Shown: piece by piece, positions 6,335-12,248 of the stretch | Position numbering within the stretch: the stretch's first letter is position 1 | Layout of the letters: every line of letters begins with the position of its first letter | From: Bacillota bacterium | GTDB taxonomy: Bacteria; Bacillota; Bacilli; Bacillales_B; DSM-18226 | Reading direction: 5' to 3' | Assembly: GCA_030705665.1 (NCBI GenBank) | Contig: JAUZQA010000060.1 | Span: 1-12,248 of the forward strand | Length of the DNA: 12,248 nucleotides | Made by a program: the position numbers and the translations under genes | The notes under the pieces: model-generated | Databases searched by the model: none | What the model was told of the DNA's origin: nothing | Seen by the model: only the letters and a program-made list of their open reading frames with translations

Positions 6335-7822
6335 ATGTTAGATTTTATTAGAATCAATGAAATCGATAATGTTGTGGTAGCGTTACAGGATTTAGCTAAA
6401 GGCCAAACCATTCAAGTGAATGGAAAAGAAGTTGTGTTAAAAGATGACGTAAAGCGTGGCCACAAGGTTGCTATAAATGAAATTCAGGAAAAAGAATATG
6501 TGATTAAGTATGGTTATCCAATTGGCCATGCAACACAGCCCATCGGTGCGGGTGAGCATGTTCATACTCATAATACAAAAACTAATCTTGATGGCATTGT
6601 AGACTACCAATTTAATCAGAAATTAACAAGCAACCCATTTAAAAATGAGAACCTTACATTTAAAGGTTTCAAACGTAAGAACGGCAATGTTGGAATCCGT
6701 AATGAACTTTGGATTGTACCAACTGTTGGCTGTGTCAATGGTGTTGCTGAAACAATCATTAAACGTTTTCAAAAGGAAGTTGGCGATATCAGTCCGTTTG
6801 AGAATGTGCTTGTCCTGAAGCATAACTATGGCTGTTCACAGCTTGGGGAAGACCATGGCAATACTAGAAGCATTTTACGCGATGCCGTACTTCATCCAAA
6901 TGCTGGCGGGGTACTTGTCCTAGGCCTTGGATGTGAAAATAATAACCTGTACGAATTTAAAGAAGGTCTTGGTGAATATGATGAAGACCGAGTGAGGTTT
7001 CTTGTTTCCCAAGAGGTTGGCAATGAAATTGAGGCTGGTGTTAACCTTTTAAAAGAAATCTATGAGGCAGCCAAAAATGATCAGCGCGAAGAAGTGCCAT
7101 TATCCGAATTGAAAATCGGTTTAAAATGCGGAGGCTCTGATGGCTTATCAGGTATTACGGCAAACCCATTACTTGGAAGACTATCTGATTTCCTAGTAGC
7201 CCAAGGCGGAACAACAGTTTTAACAGAAGTCCCTGAAATGTTTGGTGCTGAAACGATCCTTATGGAACGTGCTGAAGACAAAGAAGTATTTTCTAAGACA
7301 GTTGATTTAATCAATGACTTCAAAGAATACTTCATGGCAAGCAACCAGCCTGTTTATGAAAATCCTTCTCCAGGAAATAAAGCAGGAGGTATTACAACAT
7401 TAGAGGATAAATCTCTTGGTTGTACGCAAAAAGCTGGAACATCTGTTGTTACAGACGTCCTAAAATACGGAGAAAGATTGAAGACAAAAGGTTTAAATCT
7501 TTTAAGTGCCCCAGGAAATGACCTTGTTGCTGCATCTGCGTTAGCATCAGCAGGCTGTCAGCTAGTTCTATTTACAACTGGCCGCGGAACTCCATTTGGC
7601 ACCTATGTTCCAACGATGAAGGTCTCAACGAATACTCCATTATTTGAAGCAAAACCACATTGGATTGACTTTAATGCAGGGGTATTACTAGAAGAATCAG
7701 CAGATACTGTATTGCGCAACTTCATTGATTATGTCATTAAAATAGCAAGTGGCGAACTAGTGAATAACGAAAAGAATGACTTCAGAGAAATTGCGATTTT
7801 TAAAACTGGTGTAACTCTATAA
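6335..7822 (+). CDS. uxaA: Altronate dehydratase UxaA
   Basis: A cytoplasmic, iron-dependent dehydratase that turns D-altronate into 2-keto-3-deoxy-D-gluconate (KDG). The 495-residue product is the single-chain two-domain form usual in Bacilli. The N-terminal SAF domain (about 1-95) carries G-E-H-V-H-T-H-N (73-80). The C-terminal galactarate/altronate dehydratase domain contains K-H-N-Y-G-C-S-Q (162-169), G-C-E-N-N (C200), K-C-G-G-S-D-G (C265), G-C-T-Q-K-A-G (C363) and G-R-G-T-P-F-G, the conserved motifs of the family. The ATG follows AAGGGGAGA with good spacing, 14 bp after uxaB, so the two are clearly co-transcribed. A stem-loop follows the stop codon, before kdgA. Confidence 0.93.
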   Translation: MLDFIRINEIDNVVVALQDLAKGQTIQVNGKEVVLKDDVKRGHKVAINEIQEKEYVIKYGYPIGHATQPIGAGEHVHTHNTKTNLDGIVDYQFNQKLTSNPFKNENLTFKGFKRKNGNVGIRNELWIVPTVGCVNGVAETIIKRFQKEVGDISPFENVLVLKHNYGCSQLGEDHGNTRSILRDAVLHPNAGGVLVLGLGCENNNLYEFKEGLGEYDEDRVRFLVSQEVGNEIEAGVNLLKEIYEAAKNDQREEVPLSELKIGLKCGGSDGLSGITANPLLGRLSDFLVAQGGTTVLTEVPEMFGAETILMERAEDKEVFSKTVDLINDFKEYFMASNQPVYENPSPGNKAGGITTLEDKSLGCTQKAGTSVVTDVLKYGERLKTKGLNLLSAPGNDLVAASALASAGCQLVLFTTGRGTPFGTYVPTMKVSTNTPLFEAKPHWIDFNAGVLLEESADTVLRNFIDYVIKIASGELVNNEKNDFREIAIFKTGVTL

Positions 7823-7830
7823 TGTGAATG

Positions 7831-7861
7831 AATTAGTTGGGGACAAAGTCCCCAGCTAATT
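7831..7861 (+). other. Intercistronic stem-loop between uxaA and kdgA
   Basis: AATTAGTTGGGGAC pairs over 14 positions (one T/G wobble) with GTCCCCAGCTAATT around an AAA loop. This stable hairpin lies 8 bp after the uxaA stop codon. The tail (ATTATGTGTATTTTTATTG) is not a clean T run, so it may be a partial terminator or an mRNA stabiliser/processing site that sets kdgA expression relative to uxaA. Confidence 0.6.
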
Positions 7862-7903
7862 ATTATGTGTATTTTTATTGGAAAAATTTGGAGGTACTTA
7901 GAG

Positions 7904-8539
7904 TTGAAAAAGGACTTACTTTCATTATTGGAAAAAGAAAAGGTTGTTGCGATTATTAGGGGAATTCCAGATGGCAGCGGGGAACAAACGGCAAAGGCAT
8001 TGTTAGCAGGAGGAGTTTCGTTTCTAGAAATTACGCTTAATACAAACGGCGCGTTGAACATGATCGATGAACTAAAAGGAAAGCTCGGAGAACAGATGAG
8101 AATTGGAGCAGGTACTGTCCTAAACCTTAAGATGGCTAAGGAAGCGATACAAGCAGGGGCAGAATACTTAATTTCTCCAAATTTGGATGAAGCCGTTTTA
8201 GCATATGGCTTGGAACAAGGTGTTGATGTATGGCCGGGAACATTGACTCCTACAGAGATCGTTCGTGCTTATGAACTTGGGGCGACTGCTGTTAAGGTCT
8301 TCCCAATCGGTTCTATGGGAATGAAATATATTAAAGATATTCGCGGACCGCTTAACCATATCCCAATGATGGTAACAGGCGGAGTTAATCTAGATAACAT
8401 GAAAGAAGTATTAGGCTATGGAGCAATGGCAGTAGGCTTAGGCGGAAATTTGGTTAACAATAGTTTGATTCAAAAAGGTGACTTTGAGGAAATTACAAAA
8501 TTGGCAAAAGCTTACACTGAGCTTGCTAAAGAAGTGTAA
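7904..8539 (+). CDS. kdgA: KDPG aldolase (KdgA/Eda)
   Basis: A class I aldolase that splits 2-keto-3-deoxy-6-phosphogluconate into pyruvate and glyceraldehyde-3-phosphate, the last step of galacturonate breakdown. The 211-residue product has the normal length of this TIM-barrel family. The Schiff-base lysine is K131 in A-V-K-V-F-P, the catalytic glutamate is E42 in F-L-E-I-T-L, and I-G-A-G-T-V-L, Y-L-I-S-P-N and V-T-G-G-V mark the barrel. The chosen start is TTG at 7904: GGAGGT ends 8 nt before it, and it begins M-K-K-D-L-L-S-L-L-E. An in-frame ATG at 7865 abuts the preceding hairpin, lacks a ribosome site and would add 13 atypical residues. It closes the uxaB-uxaA-kdgA unit. No KDG kinase gene is alongside, though its product is the substrate. 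Confidence 0.93.
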   Translation: MKKDLLSLLEKEKVVAIIRGIPDGSGEQTAKALLAGGVSFLEITLNTNGALNMIDELKGKLGEQMRIGAGTVLNLKMAKEAIQAGAEYLISPNLDEAVLAYGLEQGVDVWPGTLTPTEIVRAYELGATAVKVFPIGSMGMKYIKDIRGPLNHIPMMVTGGVNLDNMKEVLGYGAMAVGLGGNLVNNSLIQKGDFEEITKLAKAYTELAKEV

Positions 8540-8567
8540 TGATTTTTTAGGAATAATCAGCAATCAC

Positions 8568-8618
8568 CATCATAAAACACTAATGGGTGCTTTACCTGTG
8601 TTTTATGATGTTTTTTTT
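8568..8618 (+). terminator. Strong intrinsic terminator after kdgA
   Basis: CATCATAAAACAC (8568-8580) pairs perfectly over 13 bp with GTGTTTTATGATG (8598-8610) around a 17-nt loop and is followed at once by eight Ts. It ends the galacturonate operon, so the alpha-galactosidase gene downstream should be transcribed separately. Confidence 0.92.
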
Positions 8619-8635
8619 GTGTTTTAAGTTATTGA

Positions 8636-8854
8636 TTTAGAATTCAGCCAAAGATATGTAGAATCGCGGGCCATGTATGTAGAATCCAGCTGAAAATTTG
8701 TAGAATCACGAGGCAAAGATGTAGAATCCAGCCAAAAAGATGTAGAATCACGAGGCAAAGATGTAGAATCCAGCCAAAAAGATGTAGAATCACGGGGCAA
8801 AGATGTAGAATCCAGCCAAAAATATGTAGAATCATCAGGCAATCATGTAGAAAC
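8636..8854. repeat. 21-bp tandem repeat array (10 units, alternating A/B)
   Basis: Ten consecutive 21-bp units, most starting TGTAGAATC, run without gaps from 8636 to 8845, and an eleventh broken unit follows. Two unit types alternate strictly: A = TGTAGAATC then CAGCCAAAAAGA; B = TGTAGAATC then ACGAGGCAAAGA. This makes a 42-bp higher-order repeat. Central units are identical (8720-8740 and 8762-8782; 8699-8719 and 8741-8761), while the edges have diverged, as expected of arrays renewed by slippage. The array fills the space between the kdgA terminator and the alpha-galactosidase ribosome site. As 21 is a multiple of 3, minus-strand frames stay open (D-S-T every 7 residues), but these lack ribosome sites and ATG starts. 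The function is unknown. Confidence 0.93.
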
Positions 8855-8882
8855 AATCGTTTATTCTCAAGGAGGGATTGTT

Positions 8883-11072
8883 TTGAGTATCCATTATGAT
8901 CCGAAGGAAAGGATTTTCCATTTAAGAGGAAAAGATACGAGCTATGTGATGCAAATTATTAAAGATGGATACTTAGCACATCTTTACTGGGGAAAAAGAA
9001 TAAATAACTTCCATAACAAGAACCCAATACGATTGATAAAAAGGAGTTTTTCTCCCAATCCTGATCCAGCAGATCCGTCTTTTTCTCTCGATACACTGCC
9101 ACAGGAATACCCTGCTTACGGAAATTCAGATTTCAGAACTCCCGCCTATCAAATTCAATTAGAAAATGGATCAACAATCACAGACCTGCACTACAAAACA
9201 CATTCTATTTATAAAGGAAAAAGACCTCTTGAAGGTCTGCCTGCTGTTTATGTTGAGGAAAAAGATGAGGCAGAGACATTAGAAGTTGTCTTAGAAGATT
9301 CATTAATTAATCTCCAGGTCTTTCTAACCTATACAATTTTCAAAGAGTTTAATGTTGTAACCCGTTCGGTTCGCTTCCAAAATCAAGGCAAAGAAAAGCT
9401 CAAAATTCTGCGGGCGTTAAGTACCAATGTGGATTTTCGTGATGATCAGTTTGATTTATTAACCCTATATGGTTCTCATATCAATGAGCGAAATATAGTC
9501 AGAAGACCGATTGTCCCAGGAAATCAATTAATTGAAAGCAGGCGCGGAGCGAGCAGTCATCAGCAGAATCCCTTTTTTGCCTTGCTCAGGAAAAATACTG
9601 ATGAGGAAAAGGGGGAAGTATACGGGTTCAGTCTTGTATATAGTGGGAATTTTTTAGCGCAAGTGGAGGTTGACCAATTTCATACAGCAAGAGCATCAAT
9701 GGGCATAAATCCTTTTGACTTTACCTGGCTTTTAAAACCAAATGAATCATTTCAACTCCCCGAAGTTGTCATGGTATATTCCGATGAAGGATTAGAAGAG
9801 ATGTCCCGTACTTACCATGAACTTTATCGAACCCGTTTGTGCAGAGGTACATATCGGGACCTAATCCGCCCAATTCTCATCAATAATTGGGAAGCAACTT
9901 ATATGAAATTTACAGCAGAAAAAATCATCGAAATTGCCAAGGCTGCCCAGGAAGTAGGGATTGAATTATTTGTGCTCGATGATGGCTGGTTTGGTAAAAG
10001 AGATAATGCAAAAAGCTCACTGGGTGATTGGGTAGTAAATAAACAGAAACTTCCGAAGGGGTTAGCTGACCTTGCAAAAAGAATTCGAAAAATGGGATTA
10101 GAATTTGGTTTATGGTTTGAACCTGAAATGGTATCAGTTGATAGTGATCTTTATAGAAAATATCCTGATTGGTGTTTACATGTTCCGAATCGCAGAAGGT
10201 CAGAAGGCAGAAATCAGCTAGTGCTTGATTTGTCCAGAAAAGAGGTCTGTGATTATCTCATTGCTGCTGTTTCCAGGATTTTGCAAAGTGCACCAATTAC
10301 TTATGTGAAATGGGATATGAATCGGCATCTAACAGAAATTGGTTCGAAAAACTTGCCCTCTGAACAGCAGCGTGAAACTGCTCATCGATATATCTTAGGG
10401 CTTTACCACGTCATGGATGAGATTACATCCAAGTTTCCTGACATTTTATTCGAAAGCTGTTCAGGCGGTGGCGGCCGCTTCGACCCTGGCATGCTTTATT
10501 ACATGCCGCAAGTCTGGACGAGTGATAATACCGATGCTGTCTCCAGATTGAAAATACAATATGGCACGAGTATTGTGTACCCTGCCATTACGATGGGGGC
10601 ACATGTTTCTGCTGTGCCTAACCATCAGGTAAAGCGGGTAACCTCATTAGACATGCGCGGAAACGTAGCGATGTCTGGTAACTTTGGTTATGAGCTGGAT
10701 TTAACGAAGTTAGCGGAAAAAGAAAAAGAAAAAATAAAAGAACAAATTACCTTTTATAAAGATATTCGTCATATCATTCAATTTGGGATATTCTATCGCT
10801 TGTTGAACCCATTTTCCGGGAATGAAGCAGCATGGCTGTATCTTTCTGAGGACCAATCTGAAGTCGTTGTGGGATATTCACAAATTTTATCACAACCCAA
10901 TCCCCCGCTCTGCAGCCTCAGGCTTAAGGGGTTAAATCCAAACTTCCTCTATCGGGACACAAAAACCGGAGAAGTCTATGGGGGGGATGAATTGATGTAT
11001 GCAGGAATTGCTATTCCCCTATTGAAGGGTGATTTCACTAGCGTAATTTGGAGTTTTAAGCGAATGAAATAG
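8883..11072 (+). CDS. Alpha-galactosidase, GH36
   Basis: A cytoplasmic retaining glycosidase that releases terminal alpha-1,6-linked galactose from melibiose, raffinose-type sugars or galactomannan fragments. The 729-residue length is that of the Bacillus/Geobacillus GH36 enzymes. The N-terminal beta domain covers about 1-330, the TIM barrel about 330-620, and a C-terminal beta domain ends it. The nucleophile is D478 in Y-V-K-W-D-M-N-R and the acid/base is D548 in W-T-S-D-N-T-D-A, as in Geobacillus stearothermophilus AgaN. E-S-C-S-G-G-G-G-R-F-D and D-D-G-W-F-G-K-R also match. There is no signal peptide, so substrates must be imported, yet no alpha-galactoside transporter is in the window. The start is TTG, 6 nt after AAGGAGGG. 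The gene is isolated by terminators on both sides, and no clear promoter is seen apart from promoter-like elements in the repeat array. Confidence 0.95.
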   Translation: MSIHYDPKERIFHLRGKDTSYVMQIIKDGYLAHLYWGKRINNFHNKNPIRLIKRSFSPNPDPADPSFSLDTLPQEYPAYGNSDFRTPAYQIQLENGSTITDLHYKTHSIYKGKRPLEGLPAVYVEEKDEAETLEVVLEDSLINLQVFLTYTIFKEFNVVTRSVRFQNQGKEKLKILRALSTNVDFRDDQFDLLTLYGSHINERNIVRRPIVPGNQLIESRRGASSHQQNPFFALLRKNTDEEKGEVYGFSLVYSGNFLAQVEVDQFHTARASMGINPFDFTWLLKPNESFQLPEVVMVYSDEGLEEMSRTYHELYRTRLCRGTYRDLIRPILINNWEATYMKFTAEKIIEIAKAAQEVGIELFVLDDGWFGKRDNAKSSLGDWVVNKQKLPKGLADLAKRIRKMGLEFGLWFEPEMVSVDSDLYRKYPDWCLHVPNRRRSEGRNQLVLDLSRKEVCDYLIAAVSRILQSAPITYVKWDMNRHLTEIGSKNLPSEQQRETAHRYILGLYHVMDEITSKFPDILFESCSGGGGRFDPGMLYYMPQVWTSDNTDAVSRLKIQYGTSIVYPAITMGAHVSAVPNHQVKRVTSLDMRGNVAMSGNFGYELDLTKLAEKEKEKIKEQITFYKDIRHIIQFGIFYRLLNPFSGNEAAWLYLSEDQSEVVVGYSQILSQPNPPLCSLRLKGLNPNFLYRDTKTGEVYGGDELMYAGIAIPLLKGDFTSVIWSFKRMK

Positions 11073-11099
11073 GGCTCCCACCGTACGGCGATGGGAGCC
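11073..11099. terminator. Shared hairpin between convergent genes
   Basis: GGCTCCCA (11073-11080) and TGGGAGCC (11092-11099) form an 8-bp GC-rich stem, with further pairing inside the loop (CGTACG). It starts directly after the alpha-galactosidase stop codon and lies 7 bp from the stop codon of the convergent reductase gene. Moderately T-rich sequence flanks it on either side, so it probably ends transcription from both directions. Confidence 0.65.
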
Positions 11100-11106
11100 A
11101 TTTATC

Positions 11107-11949
11107 TTAAAAATCTCTTGTCATTGTATCGGGATCTGGTCCTACGCGTTCATCTTTGTTTAAGCTGTTGATTTTTTCCATATCCTCAGCAGATAGTGCA
11201 AAATCAAAAATTTCCGCATTTGCAATAATTCGTTCTTCCTTGATGGATTTAGGGATTGTGACGATTTCATTTTGTAAATCCCAGCGCAGGATTACTTGGG
11301 CCACTGATTTGTTATATTTTTGTCCAATTTTGATAAGGGTGGGGTCGCTAAATAATTTGCCTCGTTTTAAAGGTGACCAGGCTTCAATTTGAATCCCTTC
11401 TTTTTTACAGAATTCACGAAGTGATGCTTGGTTTAGGGATGGATGAAGTTCAACCTGATTTACCATTGGCTTAATTTCGGAATATGCGATTAAATCTTCT
11501 AAATGATGGATTTGAAAATTGGATACACCAATGGCCCTAACACGTCCATCTTTATATAACTTTTCAAGTGCTCTCCAAGTTTCACGATACTTATATTTAT
11601 CCGGGCCAGGCCAGTGGATTAAATAAAGATCAAGATAATCCAGTTGAAGTTTATCAAGACTCGTTTCAAATGCTTTTAATGTTGAATCATAGCCTTGATC
11701 ATTGTTCCAGACCTTTGTCGTGATAAAAAGCTCTTCACGAGGAACACCAGCTTCTTTAATTGCTTGTCCAACACCAGCTTCATTTTGATATAAGGCTGCT
11801 GTATCAATAGCGATGTAGCCATTTTTAATTGCTGCTTTTACAGCTTGAATGACTTCTTCACCTTCTTGGGCTTTGTATACGCCAAGACCAAACCATGGCA
11901 TTTTAACGCCATTATGTAATGTTGTAGTGTCCTTTAAGCTTGTTGGCAT
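11107..11949 (-). CDS. yvgN: Aldo-keto reductase, YvgN-like (glyoxal/methylglyoxal reductase)
   Basis: A cytoplasmic NADPH-dependent reductase of the aldo-keto reductase superfamily. YvgN of B. subtilis reduces glyoxal, methylglyoxal and other reactive aldehydes. The 280-residue product begins M-P-T-S-L-K-D like YvgN and stays close to it throughout. The catalytic tetrad is visible: D49 in I-D-T-A, Y54, K79 in T-T-K-V-W-N and H112 in L-I-H-W-P-G. The cofactor region includes [10 protein letters not shown] and the C terminus N-K-D-E-R-V-G-P. Two adjacent ATGs follow GGGAGG. The second (complement of 11947-11949) has the better spacing of 7 nt and matches the family start; a longer frame to 12003 is not supported. 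It is convergent with the alpha-galactosidase and probably a separate stress or housekeeping gene. Confidence 0.92.
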   Translation of the reverse strand: MPTSLKDTTTLHNGVKMPWFGLGVYKAQEGEEVIQAVKAAIKNGYIAIDTAALYQNEAGVGQAIKEAGVPREELFITTKVWNNDQGYDSTLKAFETSLDKLQLDYLDLYLIHWPGPDKYKYRETWRALEKLYKDGRVRAIGVSNFQIHHLEDLIAYSEIKPMVNQVELHPSLNQASLREFCKKEGIQIEAWSPLKRGKLFSDPTLIKIGQKYNKSVAQVILRWDLQNEIVTIPKSIKEERIIANAEIFDFALSAEDMEKINSLNKDERVGPDPDTMTRDF

Positions 11950-12069
11950 CATTATTCCTCCCTTTTTGTAAGAACCGTTTTTAATTATCTCATAATTTAC
12001 CATAGCATGAAAACATAATGGTTAAATGAAAATGGGCTGGAGTTTACTATTTTGAAGCTGCTGTTTAAG

Positions 12070-12097
12070 TTGATTCCAAGCAAAATGAAATTATAAT
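12070..12097 (+). promoter_or_regulatory. Sigma-A promoter of the last gene
   Basis: TTGATT (12070-12075) and a perfect TATAAT (12092-12097) are 16 bp apart. The predicted start lies about 35 nt before the ATG at 12140. The 190-bp gap between yvgN and this gene is divergent and also holds the yvgN promoter, for which only a weak candidate (GATAAT on the minus strand) was seen. Confidence 0.6.
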
Positions 12098-12139
12098 AAA
12101 TTTAAGTAAAATTTTTATTGATCTAAAAGAGGTGCCAAC

Positions 12140-12248
12140 ATGGGAAGAAAACGATATCAAAATTATGATCAGGTGGAAAACAAAAATACCTTTTCCGATA
12201 TGTTAAGGTGGTCAAAAGAGCGGAAGAACAAGATAAAAGATTTAACAA
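12140..12248 (+). CDS. 5' end of a gene, possibly an MBL-fold metallohydrolase
   Basis: Thirty-six codons are visible before the window ends. The ATG is preceded by AAGAGGTG with 5 nt spacing and by a good promoter. The peptide is highly charged and basic (M-G-R-K-R-Y-Q-N-Y-D at the start, W-S-K-E-R-K-N-K-I-K-D later) with no signal peptide. Its opening recalls the N-terminal extension of Bacillaceae UlaG-like metallo-beta-lactamase-fold hydrolases, but no catalytic motif is in view, so the product name is a guess. That a gene starts here is well supported. Confidence 0.6.
   Translation, partial: MGRKRYQNYDQVENKNTFSDMLRWSKERKNKIKDLT

Noticed and set aside
7865..7903. Alternative ATG start for kdgA at 7865
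   Set aside because: No ribosome site, because the intercistronic hairpin precedes it directly. The TTG at 7904 has an ideal GGAGGT and gives the family N terminus.
8636..8854. CRISPR array
   Set aside because: There are no unique spacers. The units are contiguous 21-mers with degenerate edges and no cas genes nearby.
8624..8856. Two overlapping minus-strand reading frames with seven-residue repeats (D-S-T in each unit)
   Set aside because: They stay open only because the DNA repeat is 21 bp. Both begin at TTG, no ribosome site or promoter was seen, and no protein feature other than the repeat is present. They are kept as part of the repeat feature.

Overview
The window is low-GC DNA with AGGAGG-type ribosome binding sites, several TTG/GTG starts and proteins that resemble Bacillus subtilis ExuR, UxaA, UxaB, UxaC and YvgN. 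This points to a member of the Bacillaceae; the genus cannot be fixed from the sequence alone. It reads as chromosomal metabolic DNA. I see no phage, integrase, complete insertion sequence, tRNA, rRNA or CRISPR array.

Layout. Bases 1-213 (minus strand) are the 5' end of a secreted polysaccharide deacetylase, cut by the window edge. From about 376 to 8618 lies a D-galacturonate catabolic locus in three blocks. Block 1 is uxaC (uronate isomerase) plus a GPH-family hexuronate symporter, closed by a terminator at 3604-3653. Block 2 is exuR, a LacI-type regulator. Block 3 is uxaB (tagaturonate reductase), uxaA (altronate dehydratase) and kdgA (KDPG aldolase), closed by a strong terminator at 8568-8618. 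Next come a 21-bp tandem repeat array (8636-8854), a cytoplasmic GH36 alpha-galactosidase (8883-11072), and a convergent aldo-keto reductase of the YvgN type (11107-11949, minus). The last 109 bases start a new plus-strand gene.

How it works together. Galacturonate would be imported by the symporter and isomerised to tagaturonate by UxaC. UxaB reduces it to altronate, UxaA dehydrates that to 2-keto-3-deoxygluconate (KDG), and, after phosphorylation, KdgA splits KDPG into pyruvate and glyceraldehyde-3-phosphate. The KDG kinase and the mannonate (glucuronate) branch are not in the window. Four near-identical pseudo-palindromes with a central CG lie in front of uxaC (two), exuR and uxaB. They are the likely ExuR operators and would tie the three blocks into one regulon; they also resemble CcpA cre sites.

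Most unusual features: the strictly alternating 21-bp (42-bp dimer) repeat array before the alpha-galactosidase; the paired inverted operators 85 bp apart in the uxaC leader; and two stem-loops between uxaC and the transporter, one of which carries a strong Shine-Dalgarno-like sequence with no start codon.
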